A stretch of 64,000 nucleotides of DNA, taken from contig NC_085137.1 of NCBI RefSeq assembly GCF_035046485.1, positions 483,222,252-483,286,251 of the forward strand. Reading direction: 5' to 3'. Origin of the DNA: Aedes albopictus (Eukaryota; Arthropoda; Insecta; Diptera; Culicidae). A model generated the notes under the pieces. It was not told where the DNA came from. It was given only the letters and a program-made list of their open reading frames with translations, and ran no database searches. Positions 10,750 to 21,721 of the stretch are shown here, in pieces (positions within the stretch are counted from its first letter, which is position 1; the number at the start of each line of letters is the position of its first letter). The position numbers and the translations under genes are program-made.

Positions 10750-12420
10750 ACCCTCCAAATACTCTATTTTATTTTTCGCTTGGCGCCCAGCCGTGAAAAA
10801 TAAAACAGAACACTACGCATGCACAATAAGACACTGTCGCAAATTAACCACATACAACGCATAACATAAATTAACCCTGTTACTCAAATGGGATAACTAT
10901 TCCGGATTACAGGATAATGAGGTTTCATTTATTATTTTAGTCCATCACTAATCCTGGAATTATGTCTTGTTTGGCTGATTGCCTCATTTTTCACAATTAT
11001 GTGTTCTGTATTCACAGCTTGTTTTTGTCTAGGACACAACTAATCCTAATTAGGCTCCCCCGATTCAAGATCTAATAGAGGCCTTCTACATTTTGATGTT
11101 CCTGTTAGGGAACAGTTTACTTGACTTCTAGATGGTCATTACCCAAAATGTCCTTAAAATAGGCAATCAAATTGAGGCTACATTTGTATGAGCCTGTTTT
11201 ACTCTGAAGCACTACAAATGCTCAAATAACGAACAGGGAACATATAAAAAATGTCTGTCATTCGTTTGTCTTCTCAATAACATAAACTCATATAAACAAA
11301 ATAAAACCCGTAACAATGTAGTAAGGGGCCGTCAATATACCACTTGGGCAACTTAGAGGGGAGAGGGGGTTCGAGAAAAGTCCACAATTGTCCACGGAGA
11401 GGGGAGTGGGGGTCTACCAAAAGTCCACGTGGACAACATGAATTAGAGATAAGGAAAAATAATCCTCAACGAAGCAAATCGCCCAACTAACAATCACTCA
11501 TGTAACAAGCATCTTTATGACGAATTAATTCAGCATGATGCTGAATAACTATAACGGAAAAAAATAGTGCGGAACACTACAAATGCATTGTGCTCCCGAT
11601 GGGTTCCACAATGTAGACAACTGTAAACAGAACCCTACAAATGCATATTTTATTTTTCATATCGGGCCCCACGTTTGGAAGCTACACTGAACGGCGGCTT
11701 GCGGTGAAAATTACTATTCTGAGGGTCAATTTAAATGCACAACGCCACTAAATTTGTGCAGACTGAGTTTCGTTTTAATTCAACAGAATTATGTTTTCAA
11801 TTTTACCATGGACTCGATTTTCAATTAAAAAAAGTTTTTGTTGGCAACCGGATTCGAACCAAGAACCTTGACATCACCAGGCTCGCACGCTACCACTCAG
11901 CTATCGAACCGGTTGATGTGAGAAGAAACAAAACGCACACAAGAAGCGTTGGTGGATCGATGATCATGTTTTGCCATGGTAATTTTAAAAACATTTGTAT
12001 GCTTGTCATTACTGCAAGGCTCCTTTCAGTGTATATACGAAAAATAAAATAGAACATTACAAATGAACAAAACACAAACACGCAACACATAACATTAATT
12101 GTGCCCAGTTATCTAAGCAGATAACGAAGTCCAATGCCAGGATGACGAGGTTTCATAATTATTCTTGGTCCATCAGTCATCCTAGAATTGTATTTTGTTT
12201 GGCAGTTCGCCTTTTAGTTCGCAGCATCTGTTGTTGCATTCATAGCTAGTTTTGGTCTAGGAATTTTTAATCCTAAGGGGGCATCCTGATTTGGGCAACA
12301 ACACAAGACCGTCTACAATTTGATGTCCGTGTTAGGGGACGGCTTGCGTGTTTTGTGCTGGTTCGCTCCTGAAATGTTTGGAGCGCTACAAATGCACATT
12401 AAAATTTAGGGGCAAATGAA
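10750..12420. repeat. Complex repeat with direct duplication and recurrent ACTACAAATGCA motif
   Basis: Sequence at about 10790-11240 recurs, diverged, at 12040-12400 in the same order and orientation (AATAAAACAGAACACTAC, then CATCACTAATCCTGGAATT, then TTTTGATGTTCCTGTTAGGG). The motif AACACTACAAATGCA appears repeatedly between and within the two copies, often near TTTTATTTTTC. No coding potential. Confidence 0.6.
11843..11914 (-). mobile_element. tRNA-like SINE head or tRNA pseudogene
   Basis: On the minus strand there is an A-box-like GCTGAGTGGTAGCGTG and, about 35 nt later, a B box GGTTCGAATCC: an internal RNA polymerase III promoter. Acceptor ends do not pair well, so it is not a functional tRNA. 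Body and tail were not delimited. Confidence 0.6.
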
Positions 12421-12751
12421 CAAATCACAGTACAAAACAGAAAATTAACTGACAAAATGTTCACAACTATTTACAAACGTAACATAACATTTGGATAATT
12501 TTCAGCTACAATTTTTGTTCGGGTTATGTTCAAACAAATTTGGAGAAATTATAAAGCATAGTGTTGTGTACTAACTGAACTGTTTGTTGTTAAAAGCGAT
12601 TTAGATATGTAGCTAAGCTGTTATTCAGCTTTAGCAAAAATAATTAAAAATAGATTAAATTCAAAAAAAAAATCAATTTCTACGAGAGTTTATGATTGAC
12701 ACTTATGGTATGAACAACTATTATGAAATAATAGCTACACATAAATTTACC

Positions 12752-12824
12752 TAAATCTAGATTCGAACTCGAGACCCGTCGATTGCCAGCCGCATGCCTT
12801 CCTATCTGCGCCATCCTAGAGGTG
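12752..12824 (-). mobile_element. tRNA-like SINE head
   Basis: The minus strand reads ATGGCGCAGATAGGAAGG (A box) and GAGTTCGAATCTAG (B box) with normal spacing. The cloverleaf is imperfect. Likely a truncated tRNA-derived SINE. Confidence 0.55.
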
Positions 12825-12892
12825 ATGAATTGAAGCACTCAAATCAAAACATAAAAAAATTATAAAATTTGAAAAAAAAATGATAATAGTTA

Positions 12893-13231
12893 TTTATGTA
12901 ACGAGTTGCAAAAAGTTGATTTTTTCAGCACGAGTCGTACATTTATCCAACGAGCTTGCCGAGTTGGATAAATTCGAAGAGTGCTGAAAAAATCGATTTT
13001 TGCAACGAGTTCCATACACAATTTTATGCAATGTTTTTTTCATAATGCAACCTATTTGAGTTGCATAATGTTCATAATGCAACTCAAATGAGTTGCATTA
13101 TGAACATTATGCAACTATTTCTCATTATGCAACTCATTTCAGTTACATAATGAGCCAGTTCGGAAAAATTGGCCATTATGATACCAAAATGAGTTATATA
13201 AAATGTAAATTATGATACTGAATTGCATAAA
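12893..13231. mobile_element. Palindromic MITE, copy 2 (complete)
   Basis: The best full-length copy. It has TTTATGTAACGAG at the left, a first hairpin (TTTTTCAGCACG paired with a GTGCTGAAAAA arm around TCCAACGAGCTTGCCGAG), then the ATGAGTTGCATAATG palindromes and an end at GCATAAA. The terminal TTTATG/CATAAA inversion and recurrence at four places in 64 kb show a multicopy non-autonomous element. Confidence 0.8.
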
Positions 13232-13455
13232 AATAGTTTAGCTCTTTTTAAAAGCCAGTCTTGATTCATTTTGAAGAAACTAAGTAATCAAAGTGGCTTC
13301 TCTAGTCAAAGTCTACACACCTAGAAAGCTTTATTGTAATCTGAGAGGGTGCAGCCAACTCCGAATACGATTTGAGACGCAATTGGTCAAGTGTGATATT
13401 TAATACATATTGCGATCAATTATTATACTTCTAAAGAGAATACATTAGTCCTGTT

Positions 13456-13559
13456 CGACGACGCAGGTTGAACTCGCTCGAAATTGCTGCATCTTGCTCT
13501 TATCCATTTGTCATCAAACGGGATGCAACAACTTCGAGCAAGTTCAACCTACGTCGTTG
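13456..13559. repeat. Inverted repeat, 38-bp arms
   Basis: CGACGACGCAGGTTGAACTC... (13456-13493) is inverted at 13522-13559 with a few mismatches around a 28-bp loop. An isolated hairpin could be a small MITE core or a foldback RNA source; no flanking duplication was seen. Confidence 0.65.
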
Positions 13560-14849
13560 ACAAAGCACCCTTTCAAATGATAGAAGAATTAATAATACAA
13601 AATCTCCAATCAAACTATCATTCTGGGTGGGCTTTGGAATGATTATGACCTTCACTGGTTTAGTTTGTGAAAGAAAAGTCATTTGGACATTAAATAGTTT
13701 TTGTTAGAAAAACTTTTTTCTTTAAAAGTGCGCATCTTGTGGTGTATGGACTGTTGATAGGGAACATCATAATTTCACCGAAATCAAAAATGGTGTTTTT
13801 TTAATCTACACTTGACGTAGAAGTGCGTGGAATGTGTGATGTGGAAAATGTTCATAAACTTGTTAAATTGCGTAAGTTATCGCATGTTTATTATTTGCAT
13901 CATCATGCATACACACCAAGTAAAAAATAATGAATAAAGGATCAGACTGCTGAAGATGTATCATCAAATTTTTCATACTCCACCCCTACAATTTACCCCC
14001 CCCCCCTGAAAACCAAAAAAATCATCTTAAGTGTAGTGAAGAAATGGCAACGCAAAGCTATAAATACTCAACGATTCTGCGTCGTAGTGCCGAAAGAAAA
14101 CAGTCAAATTAAAAGCTCTCCTTGACCTGCTTACCGAAGATTACGGTTCATTTTCAACGCCATACCCACCCCATTCTAAATTTGGCAAATTATAGTCATC
14201 CAACCCAGGTTTGGAGGGGAAAAAATTCCCATGTGATCTGCTGATATCGCGATCATCAGGCTCTGAACTAGAACCTCCATCCATCAGCAGCGGGTTCAGC
14301 TCCCGCGCGTTCAGGCATTGCGAATTGAATTATCATAATTTTCGCTCACAATCGCAACGGCCAATGAATGGTCCAGTTGATGGATGGAGTTCAGCGAGAG
14401 CGATGAAGTCTTCAGTAAGTGGGGATCATGTTGGACGACCCCGCGGATCATTAAGTTAAACGCCAACGATCTGGAGGGATAACCGCTACTCGCGGTGAGA
14501 TGAAGTCGTATTTGCCTGTCCGGGTGGATGATATGCAGAAAGTTAATCCGCAGGGAAAGGTGAAACATAAATTTGTGTTGGGTCATTCCGATGATAGTTT
14601 GGGAATGGGTAACGATGATCCACTAGCCAATTTGGTCTTTCCCGAAGTGGATAGTAAAGATGGGCAATTTCGCTAACATTTTCAAGTGAATTTCAACTGG
14701 CGGATCGGGAATGCTTACCTATTTCACACAGGATTTCACAGATTGCCACCATACTACCTATTATTTACAGCATAGCAACTGATAAAAAGTGGTATGAGCT
14801 TGGGTTTGACACACTCAACATCACATTAATCTGCTATCACATTCACTAT
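13560..14849. other. Unassigned sequence, no gene recognised
   Basis: AT-rich then mixed sequence with a CCCCCCCCC run near 13998-14006. The open frames at 14211-14459 and 14311-14586 lie on opposite strands over the same bases and match nothing I know. Possibly host intergenic DNA. Confidence 0.3.
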
Positions 14850-14850
14850 C

Positions 14851-14900
14851 ACCAAGATCGACACAGGTGCACGGATCCGTGCAGCTGTGTCGATCTTGGT
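14851..14900. repeat. 50-bp near-perfect palindrome
   Basis: Two 25-bp arms meet without a loop at GGATCC (14873-14878). They differ at one position. The outer ends are ACCAAG and CTTGGT. The palindrome is made of LINE RT coding sequence and its inverted copy. Confidence 0.9.
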
Positions 14901-15110
14901 GCCGCCATTTGGCTACCAAGATATTGAAAGCTTTCAACATTCTCCACTTCTTGTCCAGCTACCGTAAAGCTGGAAGGGTTGACCGTGTTTACATCCAACG
15001 ATTTGGTCTTGTTGACGTTGATGGTAAGACCTGCCGCCGAGGAGCGATTGGCAAGATCATTGGCAAGCCAGTTCGATGTCATTAAGGTGCGTCATGGTAT
15101 TGGGCTGCCG
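14851..15110 (-). pseudogene. RT-domain fragment of an RTE-like LINE ending in a snapback
   Basis: On the minus strand 14849-15082 encodes AAGLTINVNKTKSLDVN and SFTVAGQEVENVESFQYLGS, motifs 6-7 of an RT domain. The next expected motif, GTKIDTAARI, is present one frame over, and there the sequence folds back on itself (14851-14900). It is a short, frameshifted remnant truncated on both sides, unrelated to LOA copies A and B. Confidence 0.75.
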
Positions 15111-15310
15111 CAGCAACCCAGGCACAGTGGGACGAACGGCCAAAAACATGAACTTTTTTCAGTAGCGTCTTTAAACGTGATTTTATCGGCTTCGTGTCTT
15201 CGGATGAAAATTTTCTAAAAATAGGGCGCGTCCGATGGCATTTGGCTTTAGTTCACAACTTTGCCACAGCCGGCGCTGCAAAATTCAACTTTTTTATTTG
15301 ACGTTTTTTC

Positions 15311-15370
15311 AATATGGTGTTTTCGGCAAAGTTGTAGATATGCTCAATACAAATATCTTTGCCGAAGACA
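15311..15370. repeat. Short hairpin, pre-miRNA-like size
   Basis: GGTGTTTTCGGCAAAG pairs with CTTTGCCGAAGACACC across a loop of about 20 nt with further partial pairing (GATAT/ATATC). TTTGCCGAAGACA also occurs at 4881-4894, so this is probably repeat-derived rather than a microRNA gene. Confidence 0.6.
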
Positions 15371-15384
15371 CCAACCCTCTATCT

Positions 15385-15480
15385 ATCTAGCTACTTTATC
15401 GGCGCTGCAGTCTTGGTGAATCAAATCTAAAACAGTAATTTTGATTCCCCAAGACTGCAGCGCCGATAAAGTAGCTAGAT
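15385..15480. repeat. Long hairpin, arms about 43 bp
   Basis: ATCTAGCTACTTTATCGGCG... to GAATCAAAT is inverted almost perfectly on the other side of an 11-bp spacer (one indel near the arm end). Arm ends are ATCTAGC / GCTAGAT. The core is GC-rich (GGCGCTGCAGTCTTGG). Confidence 0.85.
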
Positions 15481-15839
15481 CACACATATCAGTCGAACTC
15501 TCTTAAGTACCTCTATCTATCCATTGTTTCAAGATACAGACGTATTTTATGAATGGACCCCCCAAAATCGTTTTATTCATATATGTATTTCGAAAACGCG
15601 TAGTTTTAGAAAGTAGCAATGTTCTACAAAGTTATGTAAAATGCATTGGCGTAGCTAGGGGGGGGGGTTCCAGGGGTGCCTGGCACCCCCTAGAACAAAT
15701 TTGGCACCCCCTAGAATTTTTCCTTGGCAGTCACCTAAAATTTAAAACTTTACACAATAATTCCAATATGTATTAATGGTACATTTGAACAAAACTTAAG
15801 CACACCAGGAATGTTGTACGTTTTGGCGTTTTGGATATT

Positions 15840-17100
15840 GGTGATACCAATCAACAGACTTCTCCCTGGATTCCTACAGAAATACCTCTCTTTAGGTTTC
15901 CTTTATGGATTCCTCCCGAAATTTTATCAATAAACTTCTCTTAGGATTCTCCAGGTCGTCCTGATGGGGTTGTACATACTAGAAATATCTGGAGAGATTG
16001 ATCCAGCAATTTCTTCTAGGATTTCTTTGGAAATTTTTAAATATCTCGGAATTCTTCTAGGGATTCCTTTAAAAAATTCGATTGGGATTCCTAGTGGGAT
16101 TATTCAAGACAACCTTCCAGGGATCCTTTCAGAAATACCAAAATCAGTAATCCAAGTAACAGTTCCTTCGGTGTTTCTTCCAGGAATTCCTTCAGAGATT
16201 TTATTCAGTGATTCTGCCAGAAATTTCTCATAGAACTCCTCCAGGAGTTTCTATTGGCCTTCCTCCGGGAATTGTGGATAGGATCCCTCAAGCAGTTTCT
16301 TCTGCGATTTTTCCAGCAATTTCTCTTAGAATTCCTCCAGTGGGAATGGTAGTTTCAGGAGTTCTACTAGGGAAGTTCTTTCGGAAATTGATGCGGATAA
16401 TCTCCCTGGGATGTTTCGAAAAATCCCTTTGGTGATTCTTCCAGCGATTTCTTCAAGGATTTATTCAAAACTTCCTCCAGAGGTTCTTCCAGAAATTCCA
16501 CAGGGGATTTCTCCAAGAAATTCTATTGACCTTCCTCCATGAACTCCTGCTGAAATTCTTCAAGCATTTTCCATTTGAACTGATTCTAGGATATATCTAG
16601 AAATTACTACTATGATACCTCCCGGAATCCAGCTGGGATTCCTCAAGCAATTCCTGCGGTTCTTCCAACTATTCTTCCTCCAGAAATTTTAACTGTGGTA
16701 CTTCAGAAATTATGCTACGGATTCTTCTAGAGCTTTGTCCTGGATTTTTGCCAAGATCGTTCCAGGTTAACTTCCTGGAATTCTTGCAGAAATTCCTTTG
16801 GTCGTTCCACCAGGGCTTTCTCCAAGAAGTCATCCAGAAATTCCTCCAGAGATTTTATCGAAAAATTCCTCCAGAAATTAATCATGGAATTCGTGCAGAA
16901 ACTCCTTTTGGCCTTCTTCCAAGAGTACCTCAAAGAATTCCTCCTTCGGTTCTTCCAGCAATTCCTCCAGAAATTCTTACTATGATACATCCTGAAATTC
17001 TTCTAGTGATTCCTATACGAATTTTTGAAAAATTTTCCTGGTATTTCTTCAAAAATTCCTCCTGCGATTCCTTCAGGGCCAACTGTACAGATTCTTCAAG
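15840..17100. repeat. Degenerate TTCCTCCAGGAATTC array inside hAT-like element
   Basis: Imperfect 12-27-bp units of the same type as 6130-7900. Open frames here (15964-16233, 16208-16435, 16712-17176) translate as Ile/Pro/Ser repeats and are artefacts. Confidence 0.75.
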
Positions 17101-17104
17101 AATA

Positions 17105-17867
17105 AAGGTGGTACGGTCAAAATTAGGTCAATCAATTTTTTTCATAACTTTGGACTGCGTACACCAAAATAGCTGATTTTTGGACCAGTAATGGTGCATT
17201 ATATGTAGCTAATGCCATAAAATTTTCATCAAAATCGGTTTAGTTTTTGCGGAGATATTGTTGAATCCTGAGATCTGCAATTTTAAAATTTTGTACAAAG
17301 AGGCTTCAAAAATAAGAACACATTTTCACTGTTTTATTTATAGAGCCAGACATACTGAACCAAGTTCAATGATTTTTTTTTCTGTATATAAAGAATGCAT
17401 GTCCAAATGTTGTGTAAAAATTTCATTCAATTTGATTTTGCCGTTTCAAAGTTATATTTGTTAAAGTGGCACCCTGTCAGTTTTTTTTTTTCATATTCAA
17501 ACTGCCACAACTTTGGAAGTATTCATACATAATGGCTCAAAATTTTACTTAGATCATATTTGTATAATAGTATTATACTGTAAAATTTTCATATGAATCG
17601 GAGCAGTATTAGTAGTTTTATAACCAAAAGTGTGCTCTACTGATCTTAAATTGTTAAAGATTTACTATGGAGCGCCTTTGTACAAAATTCTAAAAAGGCA
17701 GGTCGTTGGTTTTATCTATATATCAACCAATACTTAATGGATTTTGATGAAAATTTTATGGCATAAGCTACACATAATGTACCATCACCAAAAATCAGCT
17801 GATTTAGTGTACGCAGTCTGACGTTATGAAAAAAATTGTATGATCAAATTTTGACCGTACCACCCTT
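17105..17867. mobile_element. TA-flanked long-TIR element, 763 bp
   Basis: TA duplications at 17103-17104 and 17868-17869. The ends are AAGGTGGTACGGTCAAAATT and the complement of AAGGGTGGTACGGTCAAAATT-like sequence, and inverted similarity extends about 130 bp inward (including TAACTT..GACTGCGTACAC and ATAAAATTTTCATCAAAATC). Non-coding. Target preference and size resemble 63189-63943, whose ends also start AAGGGTG. Probably a Tc1/mariner-type MITE. Confidence 0.8.
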
Positions 17868-17869
17868 TA

Positions 17870-18880
17870 CCTACCGGTTCTTGCAGGGACTTCTGTAGGT
17901 ACTCCAAGTATTTTTACTTTGGATTCCCCTAGGAATTCTTGGTGGGATTTCTCTAGAAATTCCAGTATAGTTTTCTCCAGCAATTTCCCCTAGGATTTCA
18001 GCTGAGTTTTCTACAATGATACATCTCAGAATTCTTTAAGGGATATTCCCTGAGATTTCTTCAGAAGCTCTCCGGTGATTACTTCAGGATTTTTATCAAA
18101 GGATTCTCTCGTAAATTTCTCATGGAATTTCTCCAGGAGCTCCTCTTGGCCTTCCTCCAGGAATTTCAGCTGGATTTTACAAGCTATTCCTGCTGTGGTT
18201 CTTCCAGCAATTCTTCCTAGCAATCCTCCAGAAATTCTGACTGTAATACCTCGAGGAATTCTTCTAAGGTTTCTTCTAAGAATTTCTGCAGGGATTTTTT
18301 TCAATAACTTGCTGGGATTATTCAAGGCAATCTTCCTAGCAACCTTGCAGAAATACCTTCGGTGTTTCCTTCTGGAAATCATATTTCTTTTTTCATGGGA
18401 TTTCTCCAAATATTTCTCATTGGATTCCTCCCGGAACTCCTCTAGACTTTCATCCAGGAGCTCCTCCTGGGATTCCATAAGCTTCTAATGTTTCGGGAAT
18501 GCCTCCTAGGTCTCCTCCAGAAATTCTTACTGTGATACCTGCAGAAATCCATCTAGGGATTCCTTCTGGAATTCTCGTTTGGATTCTTCTAGGCAGTTTT
18601 CATAGGATGCCTTTGATTCCAGAAATGCCTTTGATTCTTCCAGGAATTTTTCTAAAGACTGATCCAGGAATTGCTCTAGAGTTTATAATTCATGGATTAC
18701 TCTAGAAATTAATCATGGTATTACTCCTGGAGCTCCTCTTGGCCTTCTTCAAGGAATTCCAGCTGAAGGAATACCAATAGAAATCTCAAGAGGAATCCCT
18801 AAACGAATTTCGGAAATACTTGGAATTTCCAGAGAATACCTAAGAGATATTACTAGAAGACAAATCTCTAGTGAAAGCCT
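17870..18880. repeat. Degenerate TTCCTCCAGGAATTC array, continued
   Basis: Same array type as 15840-17100, interrupted by the TA-element between them. Both strands are open over 18026-18488, a signature of near-palindromic repeat units rather than genes. Confidence 0.75.
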
Positions 18881-18974
18881 ATAGGAATGAATGTACGGGA
18901 AAACTTGTAATTGATTAGAAGGCACAGAATTTTGCTAATTGACAAATTGCGAGATGAATTTGTAAAAAAAATCG

Positions 18975-19048
18975 CTTTCTGGTGGGATTCGAATCCATGA
19001 CTCTGTATTCGCTAGACTGAAGTATGGCAATTCCTTAGGCATGGCTGT
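18975..19048 (-). mobile_element. tRNA-like SINE head
   Basis: The minus strand contains a B box, ATGGATTCGAATCCC, preceded by TCTAGCGAATACAGAG and a weak A-box region. It lies between degenerate arrays inside the hAT-like shell. Confidence 0.5.
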
Positions 19049-19339
19049 GTCTTTTTTTTTTGAAAACTTCTGCAATCATTCAAGCCTAACTTTACCGAAC
19101 ACCGTATATAACATATGTAAACAAAAAAAAATTTCACATGAGGCGCTGAATTTCGTTAGGCACTGCTTGTGTCAATGACATTTGGGGATGATTTGTGTAA
19201 AAATAAACATAATTTTCACGTTTTTGAAATGCTCAATATATGAGTTGCTATGGGAACAGAGAACATCCCCTTCTATTTTCTCAGTTCATGGATTTAGTTA
19301 GATACGGTGTTTGGTAAAGCTGGCTTGCATTGTAATTTA

Positions 19340-20640
19340 ATCAGAAATTTCTTCAGATTTTTTTTCTATTCTTTCAATGACCATTCCTCTTAAATTATTT
19401 CAGCAGATTCTTTTTCAGTTATTTTGCAAATTTCGTAATTCTTTATGATTTAATTGTATTTATATTTATTGCTTCTGAAAGTTGCTGAATTGGAAATGCA
19501 GAAATTCTCACCTGGGCTTGCTCAAAGAAAATCCTACGAAACTGACGAAAAACTTCCTGACAAATTCGCATATAAATTACCGGAAAAATTCTCATCAAAA
19601 TTACCTTAGAACTTTCAACTTAGTTGTTAAAATATAACATTGACATAAAAAATTTCAAAGAAATTTTCAAAGAATTTTCCGAAATCATCAAAGAGATTTC
19701 TGAAGAAAATTTAGAAAGAATTCCAAGAGTAATTGTCGAAGAATCACCGTGATAGAATTTTAAAAAAATCGCCGAAGATTTTTTTTAAATAAATTCTTGC
19801 AGGAAATCTCTAAGAAATTTGCCGAATCATTTTCCAAAAAATTACCGAAGAAATCCCCAAAGTAATAATCGAAGTTTCCGAAATTTCCAAAGGAATTGCT
19901 AATGAAATTCCCAAATAAATTTTCAATACTAGTAACATCGGATTTGCCGAAGGTATTCCGAAATCATCTATTGCAGGAATCTCTCACATAATTAGTGAAG
20001 AAATTTAAAAGAAGTTGTCTAAAGAATTTTCATTGAAATTATATAAGAATTTCCGAAGGACTTTTCGAAGGAATTCGATAATGGAAGCCCAAAAAATCGA
20101 AAAAAAATCACAAAAAAATAATGGCTTGCCGAAGACATTAAAAAAATGCGAGGAAGTTCCCAGTCACTGTCGAATGAATTACCGAAGGCTTCACTAAAAA
20201 AATCCCAAAAGAGTTGCCTGAAGAGTAATTTGAGAATAAAAAAAAAACAAATATCAATAGGATTGCGACATTAAATAAACAATGTTTGAAAAACTACTAA
20301 AAATTGGCGAAGGAACTCCCGAGAAAACATTTCAAATGGTTTTCCAATGAAATAAAAAAGCCAAATGAACTCCTAATAGATTCGGGGAAAAAAATTTCTA
20401 GATAATTGCAGAAAAATTTTCAAAAGATGCGTGAAAGATGTTTAGTATAAAATCCCAAACATAACACCAAATACATTCTTAAAGAAATTTCCGAAGGAGA
20501 TCTAAAGATATGACCGGAGAAATTTACCAAATCCAAAGGAATTACTGAGATATTTACAAAAGAAGTCTTAATTGAAATAAATTGCAAAGCAACTTCTAAA
20601 CAAATTTCCGGGAATATTCCCCGAGGAATTGGGTTGTTAA
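19340..20640. repeat. Degenerate GAAATTTCCGAAGAAATT array
   Basis: AT-rich imperfect short units (AAATTtCcgAAgGAATTnCc), the more diverged or complementary-phase version of the TTCC arrays. No gene. The remaining 20641-21660 of the element is AT-rich and unassigned. Confidence 0.6.
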
Positions 20641-21721
20641 GTGAATAAAATATTGCTATTTTTATATCCTAATCGATAGATCTCATTTTTATGAGTATAA
20701 CGTGATATTATTGCGATCCAATTTCTTGGTTTTGATGGCCACCAAAAATTATGAAATTTTGGATTTCGACTAATTGTGAACGGAGAATCTGATTATGAAA
20801 TAATCTGAATAACCCTAAAGAACCCAACTACCGAAAGAATGTTTCGACGAAAACACAAATTTCTTGTATTATACGTACAAACCAGACTTGATTATCCGAA
20901 ATTTACGAAGCAGAAGTTATGACTGATTACTACAATGTTGTTTTTACGTAAGTTACACCAAATTCCGGCTTTTAACTGGATGGATAATATGTTCGTGAAG
21001 CTTAATGGAACTCATTATAATCGACTCCAAATTTTGTAGGGTTAAGAATCATAGTCACAATTTCTCTGTAAAAGTAAAAGTTGCCCACGTGGTAGTGATC
21101 AACTAATGAAACAAAAACGTTAATAGCGACATTAATGTTGAGGTCAAACCAAAAATGCAAATATGTATCCTGATATTGCAATTTTAGGTATTTATAACTC
21201 TTGAAAACTATTTTTGAAAGAGTTGTTATCATGCAATTAACCAAAGAGGATGTCACGATGAATACTAGTTACACGCAAATTTGAGAATATTTTATAGTTT
21301 CTGAGATTTACACTTCTAAAGGTTGCTCTGAAAAATATTCTTACGGACCTGATTTTTTTCCAATCCACAAAACATAAGGGTATTCGTGATGATTGTTGAG
21401 TTCAAACTGAACTGAAAATACAAATTCCATGTATTACACGCAATCAAGTTATCAAGTCTTCAAGCTTCACATGGCGGGGAAAGTGTTAGGTCAGTACAAC
21501 GATTGAGATTATCCAAAAAAAGAACTGTTCTTTAAAATATAGAGCATTTAAATTTGCATGCTATTTTTTCCCGCGACGCAGTATATCATGATACTAAGAA
21601 ATTGAGGGTAGATCGATATTTGCTTCTACAAAAAAAAAGTAAAACAACCTGGAAACTACTGAAACTGGCACCCTCTAGGCACCCCCTAGGAAAAAATCCT
21701 AGATACGCCAATGGTAAAATG

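Larger units (their letters stand above)
15644..21713. mobile_element. hAT-like non-autonomous element, 6070 bp
   Basis: Flanked by an exact 8-bp duplication, GTAAAATG, at 15636-15643 and 21714-21721. Terminal inverted repeats are CATTGGCGTAGCTAGG and the complement of CATTGGCGTATCTAGG (15 of 16). Just inside both ends lies a GGGGGTGCC-rich stretch. The 8-bp duplication and GGCGTAGC-type ends fit the hAT superfamily. The interior has no transposase; it holds three degenerate arrays, a TA-flanked element (17105-17867) and a tRNA-like head (18975-19048). A related GGGGGTGCCTGGC block occurs at 63747-63785. Confidence 0.88.

Noticed and set aside
15644..21713. Two separate fragments sharing GGGGGTGCC ends
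   Set aside because: The exact 8-bp duplication GTAAAATG and inverted 16-bp ends show one element.
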